64,000 nt of DNA from Bifidobacteriaceae bacterium UBA2724 (lineage in GTDB: Bacteria > Actinomycetota > Actinomycetes > Actinomycetales > Bifidobacteriaceae): contig DEKK01000003.1 of the NCBI GenBank assembly GCA_002353815.1, positions 138,481 to 202,480 of the forward strand, given 5' to 3'. This document shows, one piece after another, positions 40,140-48,504 of this stretch. Position 1 is the first letter of the stretch; each line of letters starts with the position of its first letter. The notes beneath the pieces were generated by a model that ran no database searches, was not told where the DNA came from, and saw nothing but the letters and a program-made list of their open reading frames with translations. Position numbers and translations under genes: made by a program.

Positions 40140-42467
40140 ATGGCAACAGACGAGGATTCCGAATCGCTGCTCGATGTACTCGGCGCCGGCAAGAAGCGCC
40201 GTCGCCGCAGCGCGTCCAAGCGCAAGCCGAACCCTGCCCGGACGCCGGCCGATGCCAATCCCATCGCCCATGTGATGCTGGACGAACAGGCGGCGCATCT
40301 GGGGCGGACCTTCGATTACCTCATTTCGCAGAAGTACGATGCGGCCGCCCGGCCCGGCGCCTATGTGCGGGTGCGTTTCGGCGCGCAGCTGCTCAACGGC
40401 TTCATCTGGTCGCGCGATGACAAAACCGACGTGGAGCCCGGGAGCCTGCGCTTTCTCAAAAACGTGCTCAGCGTCAACCCCGTGCTTGACGCAGGGATGC
40501 GGCGCGACATCGAGACCATCGCGAGCCATTTCGGGGGTACCGTCCCCAACATCCTGCGCGTCGCCGTGCCGCCGCGCGTCGCATACGCCGATGCGCAGCG
40601 CGGCGATGTGCAGAAACGCCAGCGTTGGTCGCAACGCATCATCGACGCCGACGAGGCGCAGACCGAGCGGATACGGACGCAATACGACGGCGCCGAAGCG
40701 CTGGCGCGGTCCATCGAATCCCCGGGCGAGGAGCCTGAGATCATCTGGGACAGCCTCCCGGGGGCATCCACGTGGGCGCAGGACGTCGCATGGGCCGCAT
40801 TGCATGCGATGCGGGCCGGCCGACAGGTGGTCGTCGTGTTGCCGGACACGCGGCACGTGGCGGAGGTCGCCGCGCAGATGCGTTCCTTCGGTCTGCAGTC
40901 CTTCGGTCCGATCGCCGCACCGCAAGCGGCGCAGACCGGGCAGACGGCGCAACCCGCCCAAGTCGGGCCGGCAGATCGGAAGACGCAGACCGCGGATCCT
41001 GAAGGAACCGCCGGAGCGGACACTGACGGCGATGCCACGCCGTCGCGCCCATCCCAACCCGCGCAATGGTGGCGTGGCGATTTCGTCGTCATGCTCAGCT
41101 CCATGCAGCTCGGCGAACGGTACCGCGCCTACCTGGCGATGGTGGACGGCGCGGTACGCTGCGCCATCGGCGCTCGCGGCGTCATGTACACGCCGGTGGG
41201 CGGCAACCCGCTGTTCATCCTCGTCGACGACATGGTTTATCAGAACGCCGATGGCTTCCTGCCGTATGCCAGCGCCCGGGGAGTGCTGCAGGTGCGTGCG
41301 CGCAACCACCACGGCACGCTCATCATCGCCGGGCACGCCCGCAGCGCCCAGTCACAGTGGGACGCCGACAAAGGAATCGCGACGCTGCAGGTGCATCCGA
41401 CCGCAGGGGCGCTCGAATCCCTGCTACCCCGCATGCTGTGGCTCAACCGCGAGGAACTGGAAAGCCGTCTTGACCCCACCGTGGGGTCGCGCGTGCCCAC
41501 GACGGCCGTGCAGATCATGCGGCATGCGCTGCCCGACGGGCCGGTGCTGTTCTCCCTTCCCGCGGATTCCGAAGGTGACACGCTGGCATGCGCCGAATGT
41601 CGCACACCGGCACGGTGCGCGCGTTGCTCCGGTCCCATCGTGCGCGACCGGCGCGGGGCGGTCGTCTGCGCGTGGTGCGGGGCGCTCGTCGGGGAGTTCA
41701 GATGCCGAGAATGTGGTGCGACACGCCTCAGAGCAGTGCATGTCGGGGCGTCGGGCACCGTCCAGGAGCTCTCGAAGCTGTTCCGGGGACTGCCCTTCAT
41801 CGTCTCGAGCCAAGTGCACGGCACCGTGCCGCACATCCCGAACGAACCTGCCATCGTCGTGGCGACGCCGTGGTTCGAACCTTTCGTGGACGGCGGCGAT
41901 TACCGGGCAGTGGCGATTCTCGACGCATGGATGAGCGGCTACAGGCGCGGCCTCGACGCAAGCGTCGATTCGCTGGTGCGTTGGATGCACGCCGCATCGC
42001 TGTGCATCCCCGCGTCGCAAGGCGGCACCGTGATGCTGCTGGGCGACACGCTTGAAACCCTCGGCGAGTCTCTCGTGTCGTGGGATCCGTGCATCCTGGG
42101 ACGCCGCGAGATCGAAGAACGCAGCGAGGCCTGTTTCCCGCCCTCCGTGACCGTGGCGGTCGTGTGGGGCGCGCGGGATGCGGTGATGGCCGCCCTCGAC
42201 CAGATGGGGGCGATCGACGGGGATTTCTCGACCATCGCATCGCCGGACGGCGACATGCCGTCCCTTCTCGGGCCCATCCCGATTCCGCCGCAGCGCGGCG
42301 CAGGCGAGTTGGAAGAGATGGAGAACAGGGTGCGTGCCGTGGTGCGCGTGCCGAACGAGCGCGCCGACGAGCTGGCATGGCGGCTCCATGTGGCCGAGGC
42401 GGGCGTGGCGGCGCGCGGATACCGGTCGGAACTCAAATTCCAGATGTATCCGAAGGACCTCATCTGA
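40140..42467 (+). CDS. priA: Primosomal protein N' (PriA) lacking helicase motifs
   Basis: 775 residues from ATG 40140 (other in-frame ATGs at 39954 and 40080 are possible). The N-terminal 3'-DNA-end-binding domain has HVMLDEQAAHLGRTFDYLI and GAYVRVRFGAQLLNGFIW. Two zinc clusters with eight cysteines are at CAECRTPARCARC and CAWCGALVGEFRCRECG. The Walker A GSGKT is absent (region reads LPGASTWAQD) and the DEEH box is replaced by ILVDDMVYQ. Such ATPase-dead PriA is known in actinobacteria; it probably restarts replication by structure binding only. Residues around 300-350 carry a low-complexity Gln/Ala/Thr insertion. Confidence 0.88.
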   Translation: MATDEDSESLLDVLGAGKKRRRRSASKRKPNPARTPADANPIAHVMLDEQAAHLGRTFDYLISQKYDAAARPGAYVRVRFGAQLLNGFIWSRDDKTDVEPGSLRFLKNVLSVNPVLDAGMRRDIETIASHFGGTVPNILRVAVPPRVAYADAQRGDVQKRQRWSQRIIDADEAQTERIRTQYDGAEALARSIESPGEEPEIIWDSLPGASTWAQDVAWAALHAMRAGRQVVVVLPDTRHVAEVAAQMRSFGLQSFGPIAAPQAAQTGQTAQPAQVGPADRKTQTADPEGTAGADTDGDATPSRPSQPAQWWRGDFVVMLSSMQLGERYRAYLAMVDGAVRCAIGARGVMYTPVGGNPLFILVDDMVYQNADGFLPYASARGVLQVRARNHHGTLIIAGHARSAQSQWDADKGIATLQVHPTAGALESLLPRMLWLNREELESRLDPTVGSRVPTTAVQIMRHALPDGPVLFSLPADSEGDTLACAECRTPARCARCSGPIVRDRRGAVVCAWCGALVGEFRCRECGATRLRAVHVGASGTVQELSKLFRGLPFIVSSQVHGTVPHIPNEPAIVVATPWFEPFVDGGDYRAVAILDAWMSGYRRGLDASVDSLVRWMHAASLCIPASQGGTVMLLGDTLETLGESLVSWDPCILGRREIEERSEACFPPSVTVAVVWGARDAVMAALDQMGAIDGDFSTIASPDGDMPSLLGPIPIPPQRGAGELEEMENRVRAVVRVPNERADELAWRLHVAEAGVAARGYRSELKFQMYPKDLI

Positions 42468-42671
42468 CTTCTGGGGCGTCTCGCCGCGATGGGCCGCGGC
42501 GTGCTACGGGGACGTGCGGGTGCGTGATTTTCGCGCCGGGCCCTGGGGACGCTGACCATGTGACGCTGCGGGGAATGGCGGTATCCCGTGCGTCCGCGTC
42601 CGTTGAACGCGCCCTGTGAGAGAATGGAACGAGCGATATCTGCGGTCGCTGCCCCGCAGAACGGAGGGTCG

Positions 42672-43409
42672 ATGGAATACAAGGATTCAAGCGAATACAA
42701 ACGCCGCGCCCAGGGCATGCCCGCCTATGCCGTCATGGCGACGGGCGCGGCCGCCGCGCACGACGGGCTTCCGGTGCATGACGTGTTGTTCGACTTCGGC
42801 AACGTGCTCACCGTGTGGGATCCGCGCGCGGCGCTGATATCGCGATACGATGACGCGACGATCGATCGGTTCCTTGACAACTCGGTCTCTGGTTTCGCCG
42901 ATGTCGTCGTCATGGGCGACGCGGGCGCCACGACCGAGGAATGCATCGACCACATGCGCCGTACGCACGGCGACGCGTGGGCGAAGGTCTATGAGTACTA
43001 TGCCGCGAATTTCGAAGACACCATCGTGGCGACGGTCCCCGGATCGCGTCGTCTGGTGCTCGACCTCAAGCAAGCCGGCTTCGGCGTGTGGGGGTTGAGC
43101 AACTGGGCGTCCGGGGATTTTCGCAGGGCCGTGCCCCAGATCCCCACGCTGGCGCTGCTCAATGACTATGTGGTGTCCGGATTCATCAAGGAACGCAAGC
43201 CGTTCCCTGGGATCTACGCCACGGCGATCGAACGTTTCGGCATCGACCCGGCGACCGCCGTTTTCGTGGACGACAAGCCGGAGAACATCATCGGCGCGAA
43301 CGATGCGGGGCTGCGCGGCATCTGCTTCGGCGGCGACATGCGTGCGCTGCGCGCGGCGCTTGCCGATGCCGGCGTCCCGGTTCCCCGGGGCACCGATGTC
43401 GTAAGCTAG
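42672..43409 (+). CDS. HAD-superfamily hydrolase (YihX-like)
   Basis: 245 residues; ATG 42672 has GGAGGG upstream. A 32-residue non-conserved start is followed by HAD motif I as VLFDFGNVL (Asp41 nucleophile), motif II GLSNWASGDF, the lysine in KERKPFPGIY, and motif IV FVDDKPENI. The FDxGNVL variant is typical of the YihX/epoxide-hydrolase-N-terminal phosphatase branch. Likely a sugar-phosphate phosphatase; no substrate can be read. It lies between priA and fmt with about 200-base gaps on both sides. Confidence 0.88.
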   Translation: MEYKDSSEYKRRAQGMPAYAVMATGAAAAHDGLPVHDVLFDFGNVLTVWDPRAALISRYDDATIDRFLDNSVSGFADVVVMGDAGATTEECIDHMRRTHGDAWAKVYEYYAANFEDTIVATVPGSRRLVLDLKQAGFGVWGLSNWASGDFRRAVPQIPTLALLNDYVVSGFIKERKPFPGIYATAIERFGIDPATAVFVDDKPENIIGANDAGLRGICFGGDMRALRAALADAGVPVPRGTDVVS

Positions 43410-43643
43410 CCGATCCGCCACGCGGGGCGCGGAACGTGGCGTGCGTGGCGAGGGCGCACTCCCGTCCTGCGGCGTGGGCCCGCCTCGCTGCACGGGCCGG
43501 GTCCCTCTGAACGGAACGCTCGGGAAGACGCCCGGGATTCGGCACGGTGCGATCCGGTATGGCCGCAATCCGATGCGGGTGCAATCCGATATTCCTCTAT
43601 GGCAAGACGCATAACGCATACATTCACAGGCAAGGAGCAATCG

Positions 43644-44615
43644 ATGAGAGTGTTGTTCGCAGGCACGCCCGAGGTGGCGGTGCCGTCGTTGACCCTGCTC
43701 GCCCAGGCAGGCGGGGACATTGACGTCGTGGGGGTGCTGACCCGCCCCGACGCCCCGCAGGGACGCGGGCGCAAACTCGCTCCCAGCCCCGTCAAACAGG
43801 CGGCGCAGCAACTGGGGATCCCCGTGCTCGACATGAATCCCCACGACGAAGGCTTCCTCGACGCATTGGCCGGTTTCCACGCCGATGCGGCGGCCGTGGT
43901 GGCATACGGCAACATCCTCAAGAAAGCCGTGCTCGACGCGTTGCCGAAGGGATGGTACAACCTGCATTTCTCACTGCTCCCGCAATGGCGGGGCGCCGCG
44001 CCGGTGCAACGGGCGATCTGGTCGGGCGACACGGTGACCGGCGTCACGGTGTTCCGCATCACCGAGGGCATGGACGAAGGCCCCATCCTGGCGCAAAGCA
44101 CCACGGATATCGAGCCGCATGAGACCAGCGGACAGCTGTTCGGCAGGCTGTCGCAGGACGGCGCGCACCTGCTGTGCTCCGCCATGCAGCTTGTCGCCGA
44201 AGGGCGCGCCATGCTCATGCCCCAGCAGGAGGGGGCATTCGAGGTCGCGGCCAAGATCCACCCAGACGATGCGCATATTCGGTTCGACGTGCCGGCGTTC
44301 GCGGCGGACCGCCAGATCCGCGCGTGTACCCCGGAGCCGGGTGCGTGGTGCGTGGTCCATGCGTCGGCCGACGACGCGCAGGGCGTCAAGCTCCATGTCG
44401 ACGAGGCGCGACCGGCCGAAGGCGACGTGGCGTCGGATCCGAGGCTGGCGGGGCTGCGTCCCGGGCAGCTCGTCGCCGACAAGAAACACGTGTGGGTGGG
44501 CACCTCGACCGCCGCGCTGGAACTGCGACGTGTGAAGCCGCAGGGCAAGAAGAGCATGAATGCAGCGGATTGGGCGCGTGGTGCACGTTTGGAAGAAGGC
44601 GCGTACTGTGACTGA
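43644..44615 (+). CDS. fmt: Methionyl-tRNA formyltransferase
   Basis: 323 residues from ATG 43644 (AAGGAGCAATCG upstream). Formylates initiator Met-tRNA with 10-formyltetrahydrofolate. Present are MRVLFAGTPEVAVPSL, the TRPDAPQGRGRKL loop, the NLHFSLLPQWRGAAPVQRAI formyl-transfer block and the C-terminal OB part with GKKSMNAADWARGA. The stop overlaps the likely start of the next gene, so the two are translationally coupled. Confidence 0.97.
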   Translation: MRVLFAGTPEVAVPSLTLLAQAGGDIDVVGVLTRPDAPQGRGRKLAPSPVKQAAQQLGIPVLDMNPHDEGFLDALAGFHADAAAVVAYGNILKKAVLDALPKGWYNLHFSLLPQWRGAAPVQRAIWSGDTVTGVTVFRITEGMDEGPILAQSTTDIEPHETSGQLFGRLSQDGAHLLCSAMQLVAEGRAMLMPQQEGAFEVAAKIHPDDAHIRFDVPAFAADRQIRACTPEPGAWCVVHASADDAQGVKLHVDEARPAEGDVASDPRLAGLRPGQLVADKKHVWVGTSTAALELRRVKPQGKKSMNAADWARGARLEEGAYCD

Positions 44616-46314
44616 CATGTCTCCAAACACGCATGCGGCGCACGGCGGCGCCGATGGCGGGGCCGCGCGTGGCGCCGCCTCGCATGGGCATGCGGACGGT
44701 CGGCGTTCACGCGCCGGCGGCAGGCCGCGCAACGGGGGAGCGAGCGCCGCGAATCCCCGGGTCGTGGCTTTCGATGCTCTGAGCGATGTCTTGGGCGACG
44801 AGCAGGCGTATGCGAATTTGCTGTTGCCCCGTCTGCTCTCGCACAGCGGCATGGACGAACGCGACCGCGCCTTCGTGACCGACCTGCTGTATGGCACACT
44901 GCGCTGGATGCGCCTGCTCGATGCGGTGGTTTCCGCTGCGGCGCGCCGACCGCTCGAATCCTTCGACGTGCTTACGCTCGACGTGCTGCGCCTTGGCGCA
45001 TACCAGTCGCTGTTCATGGAGGTCCCCGACCACGCCGTGGTCTCGCAAAGCGTCGCGCTCGCCAAGAGGCGGGTCGGTGCGCACGCCGCGGGATTCGTCA
45101 ACGCCGTCATGCGCCGCGTCGTGGCGCGAGGACGCCAGGAATGGGAGTCGATCGTCGTCTCGCGGATTCCGCGTTCACAGGATGCGACACGCAGGGGAGT
45201 GCGGTGGAGCCATCCCGATTGGATCGTCGAAGCCCTGGAGGCTTCGTGGAAGGCGGCCGATTACGAGCCGTCCGAAGGCGTCGCTGCGTCCGGCCGCGAT
45301 GAACAGCCGCCTGTCGTCGGCGTCGCCGAAGGACGGCACGCTGTCGGCGACAAGGGACCCAGTGCCCGCGACGGCGCCGGCGCCCTTGAACAATCAACTG
45401 CCAGGGGGTTGGATGACTGCGACCTCATGCTGCGGCGTGATAACGAGACGCCCTCCGTCACGCTCGTCGCACGCCCCGGTTTGTGCACGGTCGAGGAACT
45501 GGAGGCGGCCTTGCCCCATACGGCGACATCGGAACCGGGGCTGTGGAGCCCCTTCGCGGTGCGCGTGCATGGCGTGACACCCGACCGTCTGTCGCTTGTC
45601 AGGGACCATCGCGCCGGCGTTGAGGACGAGGGGTCGCAGTTGGCGGCGATGGCACTGGCGGCCGCGCCGCTTGCCTCCGCCAACGGCGGCGACGCGCGGG
45701 GCGAAACGGGGCCGAGCCCGGACTCGCAGTGGCTCGACATGTGTGCCGGGCCCGGTGGCAAGACGGCGCTGCTGGCGGCTTTTGCCGCACAACGCGGGGC
45801 GCACGTGACGGCGAACGAACCCCTGCACCACCGCGCCGATCTGGTGCGGCAGAATGTCTCGGCTTTCGAACCTGGGCTCGTTGAGGTCATCGAATGCGAC
45901 GGGCGCGAACTGGGGAGCGCCCATGCGGGGCGTTTCGACCGCGTGCTGGTGGACGCTCCCTGCTCCGGCCTGGGCGCGCTGCGGCGCCGTCCCGAATCGC
46001 GGTGGCGCAAGCAGCCGCAAGAGATCGCGGATCTGGCGGCCGTGCAACGCGACTTGCTGGAGTCCGCTGTGCAGGCTGTGCGCAGTGGCGGCGTCATCGC
46101 CTATGTGACATGCTCGCCCGTGCTGGCCGAGACACGCGACGTGGTGGACTCCGTGCTGGCGGCACATCCCGAAGTATCGCGTCTTGACGCATGCGCTGTG
46201 CTCCGCGGACGCGTGCCCCACCTTCCCGTCCCTCGGCGAGGCGGGGACCTGCAGCTGTTCGGTCACGTGCAGGATACGGACCAGATGTTCATCTCGCTGC
46301 TGCGCAAGGCCTGA
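44608..46314 (+). CDS. rsmB: 16S rRNA (cytosine-C5) methyltransferase RsmB
   Basis: 568 residues from GTG 44608 (GAAGAAGG ten bases upstream); ATG 44617 is the alternative. A 65-residue Gly/Ala/Arg-rich start precedes the NusB-like RNA-binding domain (AFDALSDVL, FVTDLLYGTLRW, VARGRQEW). The SAM-binding methyltransferase has WLDMCAGPGGKTALLA and NEPLHH. The two catalytic cysteines are in VDAPCSGLGALRRRPE and YVTCSPVLAETRDVV. It methylates C967 of 16S rRNA. A low-complexity insertion (about residues 225-270) is unusual. Overlaps fmt by eight bases. Confidence 0.93.
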   Translation: MTDMSPNTHAAHGGADGGAARGAASHGHADGRRSRAGGRPRNGGASAANPRVVAFDALSDVLGDEQAYANLLLPRLLSHSGMDERDRAFVTDLLYGTLRWMRLLDAVVSAAARRPLESFDVLTLDVLRLGAYQSLFMEVPDHAVVSQSVALAKRRVGAHAAGFVNAVMRRVVARGRQEWESIVVSRIPRSQDATRRGVRWSHPDWIVEALEASWKAADYEPSEGVAASGRDEQPPVVGVAEGRHAVGDKGPSARDGAGALEQSTARGLDDCDLMLRRDNETPSVTLVARPGLCTVEELEAALPHTATSEPGLWSPFAVRVHGVTPDRLSLVRDHRAGVEDEGSQLAAMALAAAPLASANGGDARGETGPSPDSQWLDMCAGPGGKTALLAAFAAQRGAHVTANEPLHHRADLVRQNVSAFEPGLVEVIECDGRELGSAHAGRFDRVLVDAPCSGLGALRRRPESRWRKQPQEIADLAAVQRDLLESAVQAVRSGGVIAYVTCSPVLAETRDVVDSVLAAHPEVSRLDACAVLRGRVPHLPVPRRGGDLQLFGHVQDTDQMFISLLRKA

Positions 46315-46695
46315 TGCCCACAGCCCCTGAGGCGCGTGCAGAACGGCAGAACGCTTGCGTGAGGCGGGGCTGTATGTTTCTGCGGCGTGCGGCGTGCCAG
46401 CCGCGTGTCCCCAGGCTGTGGCCTGTCAATCTTTGTGGCTGCGGTGGCTCGGGTGCCGTTGGATTTGTGTCGACGGCATTGGCCTGTCTCGTGGGCGATC
46501 CATGTCTTGGCTGCGGTGGCCCGGGAAGGCGTTGCATTGCACCGATGCCGGGTGAGGTCTTGCGTGGTGTGCCGACGGCTCCCGACTGCTCGGTTGCCGC
46601 GGCGCTGGGACGAGGCGCCGTAGGGAAGTGGTGTTTTTTCATGAAGGTGATTCTTACAGGTGTTTCCTGAGAGTGCTTCCTATGGGTCTCGTCGG

Positions 46696-46730
46696 CAGAA
46701 AAATAAAAGCCGTCGCTTTCACGACGGCTA
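46696..46730 (-). terminator. Rho-independent terminator on the minus strand
   Basis: AGCCGTCG pairs perfectly with CGACGGCT around a six-base loop; on the minus strand it is followed by TTTATTTTT. It directly follows the stop of the small minus-strand ORF at 46728, so a minus-strand transcript ends here. Confidence 0.85.
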
Positions 46731-46925
46731 GAAATTCAGGTCACCAACTCCGTTGTTGGTTTCCCTAAGTTGCTGGCGCAACTCTTGGAGAATCGGGTCT
46801 GTGAGGGGAAAGGGAGAGACAAAACCTCGTAACCCGCTTCCTGCGTTGTCTATTATCAGCCATGTGATAGGGAGTTGAAGGCTGGTTGAGATTCTGGGCT
46901 GGTGCCGAGAATCAGACGTTCGCAC
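46728..46925 (-). CDS. Small ORF or gene remnant upstream of a terminator
   Basis: 65 residues from GTG 46925. AGGAG lies about 14 bases upstream, rather far. The sequence contains a hydrophobic segment LPITWLIID and a polar helical end (ILQELRQQLRETNN). Nothing is recognised. It ends in a good terminator, which argues for a real transcript, but it may be the tail of a decayed gene or part of an RNA. Codon usage is AT-richer than neighbours. Confidence 0.3.
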   Translation of the reverse strand: MRTSDSRHQPRISTSLQLPITWLIIDNAGSGLRGFVSPFPLTDPILQELRQQLRETNNGVGDLNF

Positions 46926-46960
46926 AAGAAGATTTTAAATTCTCCTGCCAGGAGGTGTGA

Positions 46961-47020
46961 ATGGAGTATGCATCTTCTGACGTTCTTAAATATAAACCGG
47001 TTCACTTCCTATTAAGGTGA
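46961..47020 (+). CDS. 19-residue micro-ORF with perfect ribosome site
   Basis: ATG 46961 follows AGGAGGTGTGA. The frame reads MEYASSDVLKYKPVHFLLR and stops at 47020, followed by a second short frame (11 residues, from 47045) before the operator-like palindrome. No family can be assigned. It may be a leader peptide; the ribosome site is unusually good for such a short frame. Confidence 0.3.
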   Translation: MEYASSDVLKYKPVHFLLR

Positions 47021-47032
47021 CACATTTCAAGG

Positions 47033-47102
47033 AAACGTTTAAACAATGACAAGAGACAGAGACCTGATAGCTAAAAAATAATCGTGTACTAAACGTTTAG
47101 TA
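47033..47102. promoter_or_regulatory. Two AAACGTTT sites, one a perfect 16-bp LacI-type palindrome
   Basis: TACTAAACGTTTAGTA at 47087-47102 is a perfect palindrome with the CG centre typical of LacI/GalR-family operators. A second AAACGTTT is at 47033-47040, with centres 58 bases apart. No sugar gene or LacI-type regulator is in the window, so these may be sites from a lost or unseen transporter locus. Loop formation between the two would be possible. Confidence 0.5.
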
Positions 47103-47307
47103 ATAACAGTGTCAAACTGTTTACCGTTTCAGTTTTTGAAAACCTTGGAATATGGCCATTCTCAAATAGTTGGGAGTCTTCGAAGGGCTTGTATGAATCT
47201 CGGAAATTGTGATAACAAATGAAAGAATTTTCTTTCTTCTTCGGCGTGTCGCAATATCCTGAAAGGCTTCTGTTTTCAAGGCGTGTCGCGGTGTGTTTGT
47301 CGAACAT
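47089..47307 (-). CDS. Hypothetical 72-residue ORF
   Basis: ATG 47307 is preceded by AGGAG six bases away on the minus strand. The product is polar and basic in the middle (DTPKKKENSFICYHNFRDSY) with a hydrophobic C-terminus (SLTLLLLNV). No family is recognised. An alternative frame over 47121-47426 is also open. AT-rich base composition suggests foreign origin. The evidence is the ribosome site only. Confidence 0.3.
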   Translation of the reverse strand: MFDKHTATRLENRSLSGYCDTPKKKENSFICYHNFRDSYKPFEDSQLFENGHIPRFSKTETVNSLTLLLLNV

Positions 47308-47534
47308 CGCAGCTCCTGCGGCACCTTGTTCGATGGGGTCCGGGGATGGATGACGCGAAGGTCCTGAACCGACGCGGACTGTGGCTTACGGTGCAGTAAA
47401 CAAGTGAAAAACAGTTCGATTAACAAAGAAAACGTTCGATAATGTTCGATGTGGGTTTTCTGAACGCACTCCGGGTCTCATCGACGCGTGTATGCTGAAG
47501 AAACCGCCATTTTTAAAGGCTCAGAGGGTTTTGG

Positions 47535-48197
47535 TTATGCTGCATCGATGATGGGAAGAGCGAGGCGGAGGTCGCGCCGGGTGATGGAATGGGGCGCCGC
47601 TTCTCGAACAACCGGCTTCGCACAGAAGGCGATGCCGATGCCCGCCGCGAGGATCATGGGGATGTCGTTCGCGCCATCGCCGATGGCCACGGTGTCGCGC
47701 ATATCCACGCCATCGAGCGCCGCCCAATCGCGCAGCGCCGCGAGTTTCGATTCCTTGGTCACCGTGTCGCCATCGATGACGCCCGTGAGATGCCCGTCCT
47801 TGACCACGAGATTGTTCGCCAGACAGTGGTCGATCCCGGCACGGTTCACCAATGTGTCGGCGACTTCGTGGAAGCCTCCCGAGACGACGCCGACGGTCCA
47901 GCCGCGACGATGGCATTCGTTGATGAGATCGAGGGCGCCGTTCGTGTAGTGGGTGCGGGCGATGACGTCGTCGAAGACGGAGACGGGCAGTCCCTCGAGG
48001 AGCGCCACGCGTTCGCGCAAAGCGGCCTTGAAATCAATCTCGCCACGCATGGCGCGTTCCGTGATGCTCGCGATCTGCTCGCCATGGCCCGACGCATCGC
48101 CGAGCAGATCGATGACTTCCTCATCGATCAAAGTCGAGTCGATGTCCATTACCACAAGGCGCTTGGGCGTTGAGAGCTGATCCGAAGACGCGTTCAT
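47535..48197 (-). CDS. serB: Phosphoserine phosphatase
   Basis: 220 residues from ATG 48197. The HAD nucleophile pair is DIDST (Asp18, Asp20), followed by EEVIDLLGDASG, SGGFHEVADTLVNRAGID, HCLANNLVVKDG, GDTVTKESKL and the final GDGANDIPMILAAGIGIAFCAKP. This is the full SerB catalytic domain; no ACT regulatory domain is present. It is the last step of serine synthesis in the cytoplasm. It is divergent from the arc operon, 307 bases away. Confidence 0.92.
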   Translation of the reverse strand: MNASSDQLSTPKRLVVMDIDSTLIDEEVIDLLGDASGHGEQIASITERAMRGEIDFKAALRERVALLEGLPVSVFDDVIARTHYTNGALDLINECHRRGWTVGVVSGGFHEVADTLVNRAGIDHCLANNLVVKDGHLTGVIDGDTVTKESKLAALRDWAALDGVDMRDTVAIGDGANDIPMILAAGIGIAFCAKPVVREAAPHSITRRDLRLALPIIDAA

Positions 48198-48504
48198 GTC
48201 TGACTTTCTGCAATTCATGGGCGAATGCATGCGGGGAACGGGACGCATTCGCAAACTTCATAAACAAACCTAGTCTACATACAAACCCCGCCAAAGGCAT
48301 GGCGAAGTCCAGCCGCGCGACGGGGGCGGGGCGTCGGGGAGAGGTGGCAGGGAGCGAGGCGTGGGCGTACGGAGCGCCGATGGGGCGGGTGTCGCTAATC
48401 TTCTAGTAGTGACACGGTGCCGTGGCACGCGGCGGGCGACCCCGCAACCACGGCGGCCGCACGATATGCCGCGGCCGACGATGCGTGAGAGTAAGGAGAC
48501 GGCT
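48198..48504. other. Divergent intergenic region between serB and arc
   Basis: 307 bases that should hold promoters for both genes. No convincing -10/-35 pair is seen on either side. CTAGTCTACATACAAACC near 48270 is the most AT-rich stretch. The arc side ends in TAAGGAG, its ribosome site. Confidence 0.4.
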
